A stretch of DNA of 37,262 nucleotides. Origin: Bacteroidales bacterium. Its GTDB lineage: Bacteria > Bacteroidota > Bacteroidia > Bacteroidales > Muribaculaceae. Both the position numbers and the translations under genes were made by a program. Every line of letters starts with the position of its first letter. Position 1 is the first letter of the stretch. Positions 15,321-24,700 of the stretch are shown here, piece after piece. Under the pieces are notes generated by a model, which had not been told where the DNA came from, searched no databases, and saw only the letters and a program-made list of their open reading frames with translations. The stretch is taken from positions 1 through 37,262 of the forward strand of contig JAUNPQ010000018.1 of the NCBI GenBank assembly GCA_030536615.1. The letters are read 5' to 3'.

Positions 15321-16490
15321 ATGATCCTCAGAAATTTGACAAAATATTTTTTTCTGGCAGCATCACTATTCACGGTGACATTGCAAGCACATAGCGCGGA
15401 TACAGAGACCGCCATTCCACGGAAATATGTTGATGCGAGCAACCTGCGCATCATCAACAAAGCATTTGACGGACAGACAGAACGCCGCTACTCGCGACTG
15501 CCACAGTGGGTAAAGGACAGCATCCCCGAAGGCCGCGACCTGTGGAACAGACAGGAATGCTCAACGGGCATCGGCGTGCGTTTCGCCACTGACTCACGGG
15601 CGATAGGCGTCAAGTATGAACTTTTCTGGGACACGCACATGATTCATATGGCCGACACCGGTCTCAAGGGCACAGATCTGTACATCTTTGAAGGCGACAG
15701 CGTATGGAGGCATGTGAACACCAATCGTCCGTATGTGAAAAAGGACAGCCTCGGCAACAAGACAAAACACGTTGAGTCAACCTATGTGGAACGTCTTGAC
15801 GGAAAGATGCATGAATACATTATCTACATGCCTCTGTACGATGGTGTCCTTGACGATTTTTATGTTGTGGTGGACAGTGGCTGCACCATCACGTCCGGAC
15901 GCCCCGACCTTATTGACGGCAGCAAACGCATAGTGGCTTACGGTACGTCCATTCTGCAGGGTGGATGCGCATCACGCACCGGCATGGCGGCCACAAACAT
16001 AATTGGACGCGAGCTGAACTGTGAGGTCGTAAACCTCGGCTTTTCAGGCGAAGGAAAGATGGATTCCTACATGGCACGCGCCCTTGCACAGATTCCGGAT
16101 GTCGATGTGTATCTGATTGACCCTGTGCCTAACTGCACGGAGATGATGTGCGACACACTTACCTACGGATTCATAAAAACCTTGCGCGACAGCCGTCCGG
16201 AAGTCCCCGTGGTGATGCTTGAAGGCCCTATATACCCTTACGCACGCTATGATTCCATGTTTCACAACTATCTGCCTGCCAAGAATGCAGCATTCCGCCG
16301 TAATTACGAAAAACTCAAAGCGGAGAATCCCGACAACCTCTACTATGTGACAAGCGATGGCCTTGACGGTGTGGAGGATGACGGAACCGTTGACGGTATA
16401 CATCTCACCGATCTTGGCTTCCGCCACTACGCCGACAGGCTTCTGCCTGAGCTGAGGAAATTCGTCACAGACAACAACTCCGGAAAGTGA
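15321..16490 (+). CDS. Secreted SGNH/GDSL hydrolase with GxDLY N-terminal domain
   Basis: 389 residues. A signal peptide (NLTKYFFLAASLFTVTLQAHS) is followed by a beta-sandwich domain with the motif GTDLYIFEGD near residue 117, the signature of the GxDLY (PF14607-like) N-terminal domain. The hydrolase domain has nucleophile Ser 210 in VAYGTSILQGG, Gly 240 in NLGFSGEG, Asn 271 in DPVPNC in place of the usual GxND, and the DxxH pair Asp 358/His 361 in DGIHLTDLG. The product should be an exported esterase or deacetylase acting on acylated glycans. The stop codon overlaps the tilS GTG start by 4 nt, so the two are translationally coupled, although their roles are unrelated. Confidence 0.87.
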   Translation: MILRNLTKYFFLAASLFTVTLQAHSADTETAIPRKYVDASNLRIINKAFDGQTERRYSRLPQWVKDSIPEGRDLWNRQECSTGIGVRFATDSRAIGVKYELFWDTHMIHMADTGLKGTDLYIFEGDSVWRHVNTNRPYVKKDSLGNKTKHVESTYVERLDGKMHEYIIYMPLYDGVLDDFYVVVDSGCTITSGRPDLIDGSKRIVAYGTSILQGGCASRTGMAATNIIGRELNCEVVNLGFSGEGKMDSYMARALAQIPDVDVYLIDPVPNCTEMMCDTLTYGFIKTLRDSRPEVPVVMLEGPIYPYARYDSMFHNYLPAKNAAFRRNYEKLKAENPDNLYYVTSDGLDGVEDDGTVDGIHLTDLGFRHYADRLLPELRKFVTDNNSGK

Positions 16491-17848
16491 ACGGAAACGG
16501 TTTTGAACATAAGGTCGCGGAATATATAACCGCTCACCGCTTGCTCCGCGATGATGACTCAACCGTGATTGTTGCTCTCAGCGGGGGCGCCGACTCGGTG
16601 GCCCTGCTGTCAGCGCTGCACAATCTTGGCTACAACACAGCGGCGGCACACTGCAACTTCCATCTGCGCGGAGCAGAGAGCATGCGCGACATGCATCATG
16701 CCGCGGACATAGCGCGCCGGCTTGATGTCACACTCCACGTCAAAGACTTTGATGTACCGGCGCGCATGCAGACAACCGGTGAATCACTTGAAATGGCCTG
16801 TCGCTCATTGCGCTATGAATGGTTTCTAAACCTGCTGGAGCGTGAGCACGCCCAGGCCGTGGCCGTTGGACATCATCTTGAAGATCAGGCAGAGACCTTT
16901 CTTCTGAACGCCCTGCGTGGCAGCGGCATAGCCGGTCTTGCCGGAATGCTGCCGGCAAACCGTCACATTGTGCGCCCATTGCTTGAATGTTCACGTCGGG
17001 AAATTGAACAGTACCTCAACTACCGCGGATTGTCATTCGTAACTGATTCATCGAACGCAGACAACTCTTTCCGCCGCAACAGCCTGCGCAATGAAGTTAT
17101 CCCGGCCATGGAGCGTCAGTTCCCGAAAGCGGTGGAACAATTGGCCGCCACAACGCAAAAGGTAGCCGGAAATCTCAGCCTGTACAACTATGCTGTGGCC
17201 GAGTTGGCCAGACGCTTCCGTCAGGATGGTAACAACACCATAAATATTAAGTCATTGTATGCTGCCATGCCCGCGGAGGCCGGCCGTACACTGCTTTTTG
17301 AGATGTTGCGCCCCATGGGCTTCAACATGACGCATGCCACCAACATGATCAAGGCCATGCGGACATCGGAAACAGCCGCGTTCAGAAGCAACAGCGGATA
17401 CGATGCGGAACTATGCCGCGGCATCCTCACACTGCATCTCGCCGCCGCAGCCATCCCGGCTACAGAATATCCGGTCACACTCACACATGACATAGCCACG
17501 CCTGTGCATATTTCCGTTGAACGGCAACCCATCAGGACTTTCATGCCGGAACGTGATCCCGACACAATATATCTTGACGCATCAGTCCTTGACGGCCACA
17601 GCCTTTGCATCAGGCCGTGGCGGCGCGGTGACCGCATCAGACCATTCGGCATGAAAGGCACAAAACTTGTCAGCGACATCATGACCGAGGCGCGTCTGAC
17701 ACCTTCAGAAAAAGAACATATATGGCTCCTTACCTGCGATGAAGAAATACTCTGGGTAATCGGATTGCGGGCATCCGTACACTTTACAGTCTCCCCCTCC
17801 ACAAGGAATTATCTCCGGCTCACACTAATCCGGAATAATCCCCGTTAA
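16487..17848 (+). CDS. tilS: tRNA(Ile)-lysidine synthetase, GTG start overlapping upstream stop
   Basis: 453 residues. TilS adds lysine to C34 of the CAU-anticodon tRNA-Ile so that it reads AUA. The PP-loop ATP site is LSGGADSVALL (residues 31-41), followed by AAHCNFHLRGAESMRDM and VAVGHHLEDQAETFLLNALR, both typical. The C-terminal part (IRPWRRGDRIRPFGMKGTK and VSDIMTEARL) matches the TilS C-terminal domain. The start is GTG at 16487 in the sequence GTGA that also contains the upstream TGA; the next ATG would remove the PP-loop region, so GTG is needed. Confidence 0.96.
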   Translation: MNGNGFEHKVAEYITAHRLLRDDDSTVIVALSGGADSVALLSALHNLGYNTAAAHCNFHLRGAESMRDMHHAADIARRLDVTLHVKDFDVPARMQTTGESLEMACRSLRYEWFLNLLEREHAQAVAVGHHLEDQAETFLLNALRGSGIAGLAGMLPANRHIVRPLLECSRREIEQYLNYRGLSFVTDSSNADNSFRRNSLRNEVIPAMERQFPKAVEQLAATTQKVAGNLSLYNYAVAELARRFRQDGNNTINIKSLYAAMPAEAGRTLLFEMLRPMGFNMTHATNMIKAMRTSETAAFRSNSGYDAELCRGILTLHLAAAAIPATEYPVTLTHDIATPVHISVERQPIRTFMPERDPDTIYLDASVLDGHSLCIRPWRRGDRIRPFGMKGTKLVSDIMTEARLTPSEKEHIWLLTCDEEILWVIGLRASVHFTVSPSTRNYLRLTLIRNNPR

Positions 17849-17963
17849 ACACCATCAGAACATTGAAATCTTCAGGACCTCCCATGCACAGATGCAAAGA
17901 CGGTGATTATCAACCGACGAGGCAGCCTCAATAACATATTTTTACAATTTAATTGACTAAAAA

Positions 17964-17995
17964 TTTCGTTATTTGGAGAAAAATTATTTACTTTG
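17964..17995 (+). promoter_or_regulatory. Probable promoter of acpP-fabF
   Basis: TTTC (17964-17967), a 20-nt spacer and TTACTTTG (17988-17995) are one mismatch from the -33 and one from the -7 consensus. ATG of acpP is 42 nt downstream. The gap 17849-18036 shows nothing else. Confidence 0.5.
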
Positions 17996-18036
17996 CACCG
18001 CGAAAAAAGAATTTACTAATTAAAAACTAAATTATT

Positions 18037-18270
18037 ATGTCCGAAATTTCAGATCGCGTAAAAGCAATCATCGTTGACAAATTAGGCGTTGACGAAGGTC
18101 AGGTAACAGAAAGCGCCGCTTTCACCACAGACCTTGGTGCAGACTCACTTGACACAGTTGACCTCATCATGGAGTTTGAAAAAGAATTCGACATCAAGAT
18201 TCCCGATGAGCAGGCTGAGAAAATCCAGACTGTAGGTGACGCCATCAAATATATCGAGGAAGCTAAATAA
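18037..18270 (+). CDS. acpP: Acyl carrier protein
   Basis: 77 residues. The four-helix acidic fold is evident, with the phosphopantetheine-attachment serine (Ser 37) in [19 protein letters not shown]. It carries growing acyl chains for fatty-acid synthesis. It begins the acpP-fabF pair; a strong hairpin (18323-18345) lies between the two genes and may keep acpP transcripts in excess, as the cell needs much more ACP than FabF. Confidence 0.97.
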   Translation: MSEISDRVKAIIVDKLGVDEGQVTESAAFTTDLGADSLDTVDLIMEFEKEFDIKIPDEQAEKIQTVGDAIKYIEEAK

Positions 18271-18322
18271 TCCGCGCAGGCCACGCCTGCATATCTCTCT
18301 CCCAAAAGAAGACTCACATGAC

Positions 18323-18345
18323 GGCGCACCGGAGAGTGGTGCGCC
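18323..18345 (+). promoter_or_regulatory. Intercistronic hairpin between acpP and fabF
   Basis: GGCGCACC (18323-18330) and GGTGCGCC (18338-18345) are exact inverted repeats around a 7-nt loop, without a T run. A weaker stem AAGCG/CGCTT follows near 18365-18381. It could partly terminate transcription or protect the 3' end of a processed acpP message. Confidence 0.5.
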
Positions 18346-18417
18346 AGCAGTGAGCGCCAATCAAGCGGCCAAGGGTCGCTTGACTAATAAAACAGACCCC
18401 CAATCCACACAAAGCAA

Positions 18418-19686
18418 ATGGAACTTAAAAGAGTAGTCGTGACAGGCATGGGCGCCATAACACCCATAGGCAATGACGTTGCCACAACATGGGAAAATGC
18501 CAAGAACGGCGTCAGCGGTGCCGGCCCAATCACACATTTCGATGCATCGAAGTTCAAGACACAGTTTGCCTGTGAAGTCAAAAACTTCAATTCATCCGAG
18601 CACTTTGACCGCAAAAAAGAACGTCAGCTTGACCTCTACGCACAGTATGCCCTTGTTGCAGCCCGTCAGGCCGTCAGCGACTCCGGACTGGAGGCTGAGG
18701 GTTCCGGAGTCAACAAAGACCGTGTAGGTGTTATTGTAGCTGCCGGTATTGGAGGCCTTCATACCTTCGAGCTTGAGGCCGGATACTATGCCATGCATGA
18801 AGCCGACGGCCCCAAATACAGCCCGTTCTTCATTCCTAAGATGATAGCCGACATCGCCTCAGGCCATATTTCGATGGAATTTGGCTATCACGGCCCTAAC
18901 TACGGTGTTGTCAGCGCCTGCGCATCATCAAACAACGCCATAATAGACGCTTTCAATCTTATACGTCTTGGAAAGGCCGATGCCATTCTCACCGGTGGCG
19001 CCGAAGCAGCCATATTCCCGGCCGGAGTGGGCGGTTTCAACTCAATGCATGCATTGTCAACCCGCAATGACAGCCCGGAGACAGCCTCACGTCCTTTCTC
19101 AAAGAGCCGTGACGGATTTGTGATGGGCGAGGGCTCTGCTGTTCTTGTCCTTGAGGAACTTGAACATGCACTGGCACGCGGCGCAAAAATCTACTGCGAG
19201 GTTGCCGGCGGAGGTCTTTCAGCCGATGCATACCATCTCACGGCCACACATCCCGAAGGACTTGGCGCCATACTGGCAATGAACAACGCCCTTGAAGACG
19301 CAGGCATGAGACCCGAGGACATTGACTACATCAACGTGCACGGCACATCAACCGGCGTGGGCGATGTCTCTGAGGTCAAGGCAATCAAAGAGGTATTTGG
19401 AGATGCAGCATACAAGCTCAATATCTCGTCTACAAAATCCATGACCGGACACCTGCTGGGAGCCACCGGCGCTCTTGAGGCTGTTTTCTCAGTGAAAGCC
19501 GTTGAGGATGATATCATTCCTCCCACAATCAACCACGCTCCGGATGATCAGGATGAGGAGATTGACTATAACCTCAATTTCACCTTTGACAAAGCGCAGA
19601 AACGCACAGTCCGGGCTGCCCTGAGCAACTCGTTCGGATTCGGTGGCCACAATGCCACTCTGATTGTCAAGAAGTTCGAGAAATAA
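18418..19686 (+). CDS. fabF: 3-oxoacyl-ACP synthase II
   Basis: 422 residues. The thiolase-fold condensing enzyme shows catalytic Cys 168 in GVVSACASSNNAI, His 308 in NVHGTSTGVGD, Lys 340 and His 345 in SSTKSMTGHLLGATGALEA, and the conserved gate FGFGGHN near the end. It extends acyl-ACP by two carbons. Nearest homologues will be FabF of Bacteroidales. In many Bacteroidetes rnc follows acpP-fabF; here a terminator and then a kinase/regulator block follow instead. Confidence 0.97.
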   Translation: MELKRVVVTGMGAITPIGNDVATTWENAKNGVSGAGPITHFDASKFKTQFACEVKNFNSSEHFDRKKERQLDLYAQYALVAARQAVSDSGLEAEGSGVNKDRVGVIVAAGIGGLHTFELEAGYYAMHEADGPKYSPFFIPKMIADIASGHISMEFGYHGPNYGVVSACASSNNAIIDAFNLIRLGKADAILTGGAEAAIFPAGVGGFNSMHALSTRNDSPETASRPFSKSRDGFVMGEGSAVLVLEELEHALARGAKIYCEVAGGGLSADAYHLTATHPEGLGAILAMNNALEDAGMRPEDIDYINVHGTSTGVGDVSEVKAIKEVFGDAAYKLNISSTKSMTGHLLGATGALEAVFSVKAVEDDIIPPTINHAPDDQDEEIDYNLNFTFDKAQKRTVRAALSNSFGFGGHNATLIVKKFEK

Positions 19687-19703
19687 TCTCCCATACACTT
19701 AAC

Positions 19704-19756
19704 AAGAACAACAAGACGCATTGTGCTTTTGCGGCACAATGCGTCTTGTTGTTCTT
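19704..19756 (+). terminator. Perfect 23-bp hairpin after fabF
   Basis: Arms 19704-19726 and 19734-19756 are exact inverted repeats of 23 bases with a 7-nt loop (TTTTGCG). It lies 17 nt after the fabF stop. It also faces the converging response regulator gene ending at 19808. Confidence 0.75.
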
Positions 19757-19807
19757 AATCACGTGAGGCGCATAGTTAACACATCGGGCTGCTTCAGAGG
19801 CTGCCAA

Positions 19808-20509
19808 TTATTTTTTCATTAGAAAATTCATAATCTCATCGGAATATTGCCGTCCTACCGGCAACGTTACCCCGTTGGTCAAATTGATTTCCTGCTTTGT
19901 AAAACTTTTAATTTTATTGACAGCGACAATAAAAGACCTGTGTACCCGTAAAAAATTATCACCCGGCAATACAGACGCCATGTTTTTTAGGACCATGCGC
20001 GTGATAATGGTATTATCATTTTCCTTATATATTTTAGAATACCCTTCCATAGCCTCAATATACAATATCGTATTCAACTGAATACTGACATTGTTATACT
20101 CCTGTTTTACGATTATGCTTTCTGTCAGGCCCCGATGTCTATTCCCTTCAATGCGTCTCATCGCCCTGGACACGGCCGTTTGAAAACGGTCAAAAGAGAA
20201 CGGTTTATGCAGATAATCCACGGCATCAAGATTAAACCCGTCAAGAGCATAGTTGAGATATGCTGTGGTGAAAATGAAACATGTGTCCGGAGGGAGTTGA
20301 GCAGCTATATCTAATCCGGAAATGTTCTCCATCTCAATGTCCAGAAACACAATGTCCGGTTTCTGTGTCTTGATGGCTCTCAGCCCTTCCTCAGGATCTG
20401 TGAATGTTGTAAGTGTTATTGAGCCATTCCGTCTGCAAAAATTGTCGATGATATCAACTGCAAGCGGCTCATCATCTATGGCAATGCCTCGTATAGGTGA
20501 AAATTCCAT
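19808..20509 (-). CDS. LytTR-family response regulator
   Basis: 233 residues. The receiver domain starts GIAIDDEPLAVDIIDNF with the acidic pair near residues 12-13, the phospho-acceptor Asp 57 in PDIVFLDIEMENISG, and a lysine in LHKPFSFDRFQ. A LytTR DNA-binding domain follows from about residue 135 (IIVKQEYNNVSIQLNTILYI and FLRVHRSFIVAVNKIKSFTK, then GVTLPVGRQYSDEIM). It starts one base after the kinase stop, so translation is coupled. The kinase/regulator pair points away from the SusC/SusD genes, which are the natural candidates for its target. Visibly richer in A/T than its neighbours. Confidence 0.93.
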   Translation of the reverse strand: MEFSPIRGIAIDDEPLAVDIIDNFCRRNGSITLTTFTDPEEGLRAIKTQKPDIVFLDIEMENISGLDIAAQLPPDTCFIFTTAYLNYALDGFNLDAVDYLHKPFSFDRFQTAVSRAMRRIEGNRHRGLTESIIVKQEYNNVSIQLNTILYIEAMEGYSKIYKENDNTIITRMVLKNMASVLPGDNFLRVHRSFIVAVNKIKSFTKQEINLTNGVTLPVGRQYSDEIMNFLMKK

Positions 20510-20510
20510 A

Positions 20511-21521
20511 TCAGTTCAATTGCAATTTAAGTGATACTTTGAAGCATTCGTCACAATCCTCAGTCTCAAGTATGTACCTTTTGGGAAATAATGCCTCCAA
20601 CCGTGCACGACAATTCTCAATTCCTACCGGTACTTCTGTCCTGAATTCTGAGGAATGTTTCATGATCTGGTTACGCGTTTCAAATTCAAGGGTCTTGTTC
20701 CTTAAGGACAGCATAATAAGAATTTCACAGTCATGACTGGTGGAGGCGCCATATTTAAATGCATTTTCCACAAAAGTAAGTAGAATCATAGGGGGTATTT
20801 TAATGTCACCGTCCTCTACTTCATGAATCCATCTGACCTTTGTGCATGAATTAAGGCGAATCTCCTGCAAATCAATATAATTCTGGATGTAAGATACCTC
20901 ATCCTTAAGCGCCACACAATCATTATCTATGGTTATATACGTGTATTTCAGGATGTCCGCGAATTTTATGAAAGCATCCTCCGCTTTCCGGGACGTACCT
21001 ATGACAAGACTGTACAGCGAGTTTAATGTATTGAACATGAAATGAGGGCTGATTTGTGCTTTGAAAACAGCAAGTTTTGCTTTGTCACGTTGATTCTCGA
21101 TTTCCTTTTTAATCAGCAACTGTCCATAAAGTTCTTTTACGAATGAGACTGTCAGAGAATAGGCCACCACCAATGAAAACATAAGCCAAAGGCTGAGACT
21201 AACGTTATAGTTACGGGCTTTGGTCTGTAATGCCGACAAAGACTTTGTCACGAAATCGATATCAGGAAGCGGATAAAATGTCAGCAGACAATTGACTGAT
21301 ATTAAAGAAACGCCTAATAACGCCAGTTTTCCATATTCCCTTGACAATAGCATATTCGGTATAGACAACAGTTTCAGGACAAAATAAATTATATAACAAT
21401 ATCCGCATTCAAGTATAAAAAATACCGGCATAGTCTTTATCCAATAATGGGCACGACCAAGAACAATCAAGGCCGGCATAAAGACCATGCAGAAAAAAAG
21501 GTCAAAATACTCACCACTCAT
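20511..21521 (-). CDS. LytS-type sensor histidine kinase
   Basis: The start is chosen at the ATG at 21521 (336 residues, MSGEYFDLFFCMVFMPALIV); the open frame extends to a TTG at 21623, but that part lies antisense to a possible gene remnant. Four hydrophobic helices fill residues 5-145 and form the sensor. A short coiled linker (ELYGQLLIKKEIENQRDKAK) leads to the His_kinase motif KAQISPHFMFNTLNSLYSL with phospho-acceptor His 160. The ATPase part has PPMILLTFVENAFKYG (N box) and VPVGIENCRARLEALFP (G box). It has no periplasmic domain, so it may sense a membrane or intracellular signal. Upstream on the opposite strand is the SusC promoter. Confidence 0.88.
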   Translation of the reverse strand: MSGEYFDLFFCMVFMPALIVLGRAHYWIKTMPVFFILECGYCYIIYFVLKLLSIPNMLLSREYGKLALLGVSLISVNCLLTFYPLPDIDFVTKSLSALQTKARNYNVSLSLWLMFSLVVAYSLTVSFVKELYGQLLIKKEIENQRDKAKLAVFKAQISPHFMFNTLNSLYSLVIGTSRKAEDAFIKFADILKYTYITIDNDCVALKDEVSYIQNYIDLQEIRLNSCTKVRWIHEVEDGDIKIPPMILLTFVENAFKYGASTSHDCEILIMLSLRNKTLEFETRNQIMKHSSEFRTEVPVGIENCRARLEALFPKRYILETEDCDECFKVSLKLQLN

Positions 21522-21523
21522 CC

Positions 21524-21632
21524 TGCAGGTACTTATGTAGTTACTGAAACTGAAAACGGCAAAGTGCTTGAAATTACCAATCCCGGCAAGTTCTGGGACA
21601 CAAGCAACTACCTTGTAATACAAATTGATTAG
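21524..21632 (+). pseudogene. Possible 3' remnant of an unidentified plus-strand gene
   Basis: The plus-strand frame ending TAG at 21630-21632 reads AGTYVVTETENGKVLEITNP then GKFWDTSNYLVIQID. It looks like the natural end of a protein, with Bacteroidetes-like codons, and is followed 32 nt later by a hairpin terminator on the same strand. Its left limit coincides with the ATG of the minus-strand kinase, beyond which the plus-strand frame turns into antisense. This is what an insertion or rearrangement that removed the 5' part of an older gene would leave. The protein family was not recognised, and a chance frame remains possible. Confidence 0.35.
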
Positions 21633-21663
21633 CCTGATATAATACCTTTCAACTTAGTGCCGG

Positions 21664-21692
21664 CGCGACGGTTCCCAGATGGATCCGTCGCG
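21664..21692 (+). terminator. Terminator after the gene remnant
   Basis: CGCGACGG (21664-21671) pairs with CCGTCGCG (21685-21692), 8 bp, followed by TTTATT. No intact plus-strand gene ends here; it fits the remnant ending at 21632. Confidence 0.55.
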
Positions 21693-21697
21693 TTTAT

Positions 21698-21723
21698 TGT
21701 CAAATAGACGGTGTCTATTGACA
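21698..21723. promoter_or_regulatory. Palindromic candidate operator upstream of SusC
   Basis: TGTCAAATAGAC (21698-21709), a 3-nt centre, and GTCTATTGACA (21713-21723) form an inverted repeat with a single unpaired A. It ends 4 nt before the -33 box of the SusC promoter, the place expected for an activator site. The LytTR regulator is the nearest candidate, though LytTR proteins usually bind direct repeats. Confidence 0.5.
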
Positions 21724-21727
21724 GACA

Positions 21728-21759
21728 TTTCCAATGTATTGTCCCGCCATATAACTTTG
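21728..21759 (+). promoter_or_regulatory. Bacteroidetes promoter of the SusC/SusD pair
   Basis: TTTC (21728-21731), a 20-nt spacer and TAACTTTG (21752-21759), one mismatch from the consensus. The ATG follows 14 nt after the -7 box, so the leader is only a few bases. Confidence 0.65.
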
Positions 21760-21773
21760 CATAAAAACCAGAC

Positions 21774-24700
21774 ATGAGACATTTCTTCTGTTTATTTATG
21801 ATTATCATTATGTATGTCCCCGGGGCAAAAGCGTTCTCTCAGTATAGTGGAGAACCGTCCGACTCTGCAAGGATTTCATCAGGATACGGAATCACCGGAA
21901 TCGTGACAGATGATGGAGGAGAACCAATTATAGGCGCATCCGTAAAAGTCAAGGGAAACGCAAAAAAAGGTGCGACAACTGATATCACCGGTAATTTTAT
22001 TCTTCCTGATGTGACCGAAGACGATATCCTTCAAATCACACATATGGGTTATAACGCCGCTGACATCCCAATTGTCAAAGGCAAGACCAGGTACAAGATT
22101 GTTCTGCATGACAATCTGTCAGAGCTTGATGAGGTTGTAGTGGTTGGCTATGCCTCTCAACGCAAGGTTGATCTGACGGGCTCCGTATCATCAATAAATA
22201 CGTCAGCACTTTCAGATAGGCCGATAACAAATACCACCAATGCGCTTGCCGGACTTGCCGCCGGCCTTACAGTGACAAATTCCGGGGGCAACACGCCCGG
22301 TTTCGAGGCGCAGAGCATTCTGGTACGCGGTCGGGGAACTCTCAATGACGCCGCTCCACTCATTGTGGTAGACGGCATGACAGGCATATCCCTCAGCGAC
22401 ATCAACCCACAGGACATTGAAAACATATCAGTTCTTAAAGATGCTGCCTCTGCCGCCATATACGGTTCTCGCGCCGCAAACGGTGTCATACTCGTGACAA
22501 CGCGCCAAGGCTCGGAACGTGCGCCGAGAGTCACATATAGCGGCAATGTGTCATTTGAGACAGTGGCAAAAAGGCTGAATCTTGTCACCGATTACGCCGA
22601 TTTTATGGAAATACAGAATGCAGGACTAATTGTCAACGGACAGGCACCGCGGTTTTCGCAAGGTAAGATTGACGAATGGCGAAATGATGCCGGGCACAAT
22701 CCGACAATCTATCCCAACACCGACTGGCAGGATCACATCTACCGTAATCCGTCTGTTGTGCAGAATCACAACCTTTCAGTGACCGGAGGCTCAAAGACTG
22801 TGAAATATAACATATCTTTAGGATACGTCAACAACCCTGGAATGATATATTATACAGACTATCAGCGTTATCAGCTACGCTCAAACGTGGAGGTGAACAT
22901 AAAGCCGTGGATAAACATAGGGACAAACATATTCGGATACATCGACAAAAACAATCCATCATCAGAGAATGCCGCGGCTGGAGGCGATGTCATCTTTGGC
23001 TCCGGAGCGTTCAATACCGTTCCGGGCATGACGCTATATGATCCTGTCACCGGCTTATATGGGGGCATACAAAATCCTGAAGAGGAAAACGTGAGCAATT
23101 TCAACCCTTACCGACGCCAGTGGTTCTACGACACCGATTATCCTACAAAGACAAAGCGGTCCGTGACAAAACTTTTCGCAAGACTGACGCCTATAAAGGG
23201 GCTCACCATACAAGGATCGTTCTCTTATAACTTCTGGGAGCGCAATGTGGAACACCATCTTACAGACCGCGACCTTTTCCGCTTCACCTTTGATGGACCG
23301 GTGCTTATCCGCGAAGGTGTTGTAAGGACATATATCCGCCGCTACAACTATAAAAACACATTCCGCTCATCGGAATTGACGGCAAAATATGATTTTAACA
23401 TCAGCAAACTCCAGACTTCCATTTTTGCCGGCATGAGTCAGGAATATAACAGATACGATCAAGACTACTACAGAAAGTACGATCTCGTTGACCCATCACT
23501 TGGAGCAATCGATGCAGGAATGACAAACGGCGAAATAACCGGCAACTACAATGAATGGGCGATACGGTCATATTTCGGACGCATCAACCTCAACTGGGAC
23601 AACAAATATCTTCTGGAAGCGAACCTGCGCGCCGACGGATCATCGAAATTCGCGCCAAAACACCGTTGGGGATATTTCCCATCCATCTCAGCAGCCTGGC
23701 GAATATCTCAGGAAAAATTCATGGAAAACACATCCTCATGGCTCAACCAGCTCAAACTGCGCGCCTCATACGGTTCACTTGGCAACAATGCCACAACGAG
23801 CTATTATATGTACCAGTCGCTGTTTGCCACCGCGAACTATGTCCTCAACGGCAGCATAGCCGGAGGTCTTGCGCAGACTGTCCTTGCAAATCCCAATCTC
23901 ACATGGGAAAAGTACATATATGGCCAACATCGGCATTGACTTTGCACTTCTCAACAACCGCCTTAACGGCTCAATTGATATATACAATAAAAACACCAGA
24001 GGAATATTGATTTCTCTTCCCGCGCCTCTTGAACACGGCACAAGCACCGTACCGAACCAAAATGCCGGAGAAGTCAACAACAAGGGTTTTGATCTTGATT
24101 TGCATTGGAACGACAAAATAGGTAAAGTCTCTTATAATGTGGGCTTCAATATGGGATTTGTAAATAATAAAGTCACAAAATTCCAAGGAGATGTATCATC
24201 AATAAGCGGCGTTTACAAGACACAGGAAGGCAAACCTATAAATCAGCTTTATGTTATAACTGTTGACCGTATTGTGCGCGATCAGGCTGATTTGGACTAT
24301 GTGCAATCACTCGTTGACCACAATCCTGATTATTTCGCCACCTACCAGCGTCCTGAACTTGGCGATTTCCTTTACCGTGACGCAAACGGTGACGGCAAGC
24401 TTGACACACCAGTGATCGCGTGGAAATTGGCCACGGCACCGTACCGAGACTGACTTATGGCGCGAATATTGGCCTTAGCTGGAACAACTTCGATTTCAGT
24501 GTGCTGTTCCAAGGTGTCGGCAACAATTATGTGTACTACAACAATCAGGCGTTCCGCTTTGTCACCGTCATGGGACAGTCACTCATCAAGGACATAACCG
24601 ACAACGCATGGACTCCCGAGAACCCATACAACTCTAAATATCCGATACTGCGCAACAATGCCAACGGCAAAAACAACATAGCCAGCAACGTATTTGTGCA

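Noticed and set aside
17221..17802. 193-residue minus-strand frame inside tilS
   Set aside because: It is fully antisense to a conserved TilS C-terminal region, has no promoter, and its residue content is serine/arginine-rich as expected of an antisense frame.
21524..21623. N-terminal extension of the histidine kinase to a TTG codon
   Set aside because: The extra 34 residues have no helix pattern typical of the family and are antisense to the gene-like remnant; the ATG at 21521 gives a normal protein.
22157..22588. 143-residue minus-strand frame inside SusC
   Set aside because: Antisense to the highly conserved SusC plug region.
23905..23920. Programmed ribosomal frameshift at GGGAAAAGT
   Set aside because: A single shift would not restore the gene, since the second site at 24404 would also need a shift of another size; mutation or sequencing error explains both sites better.
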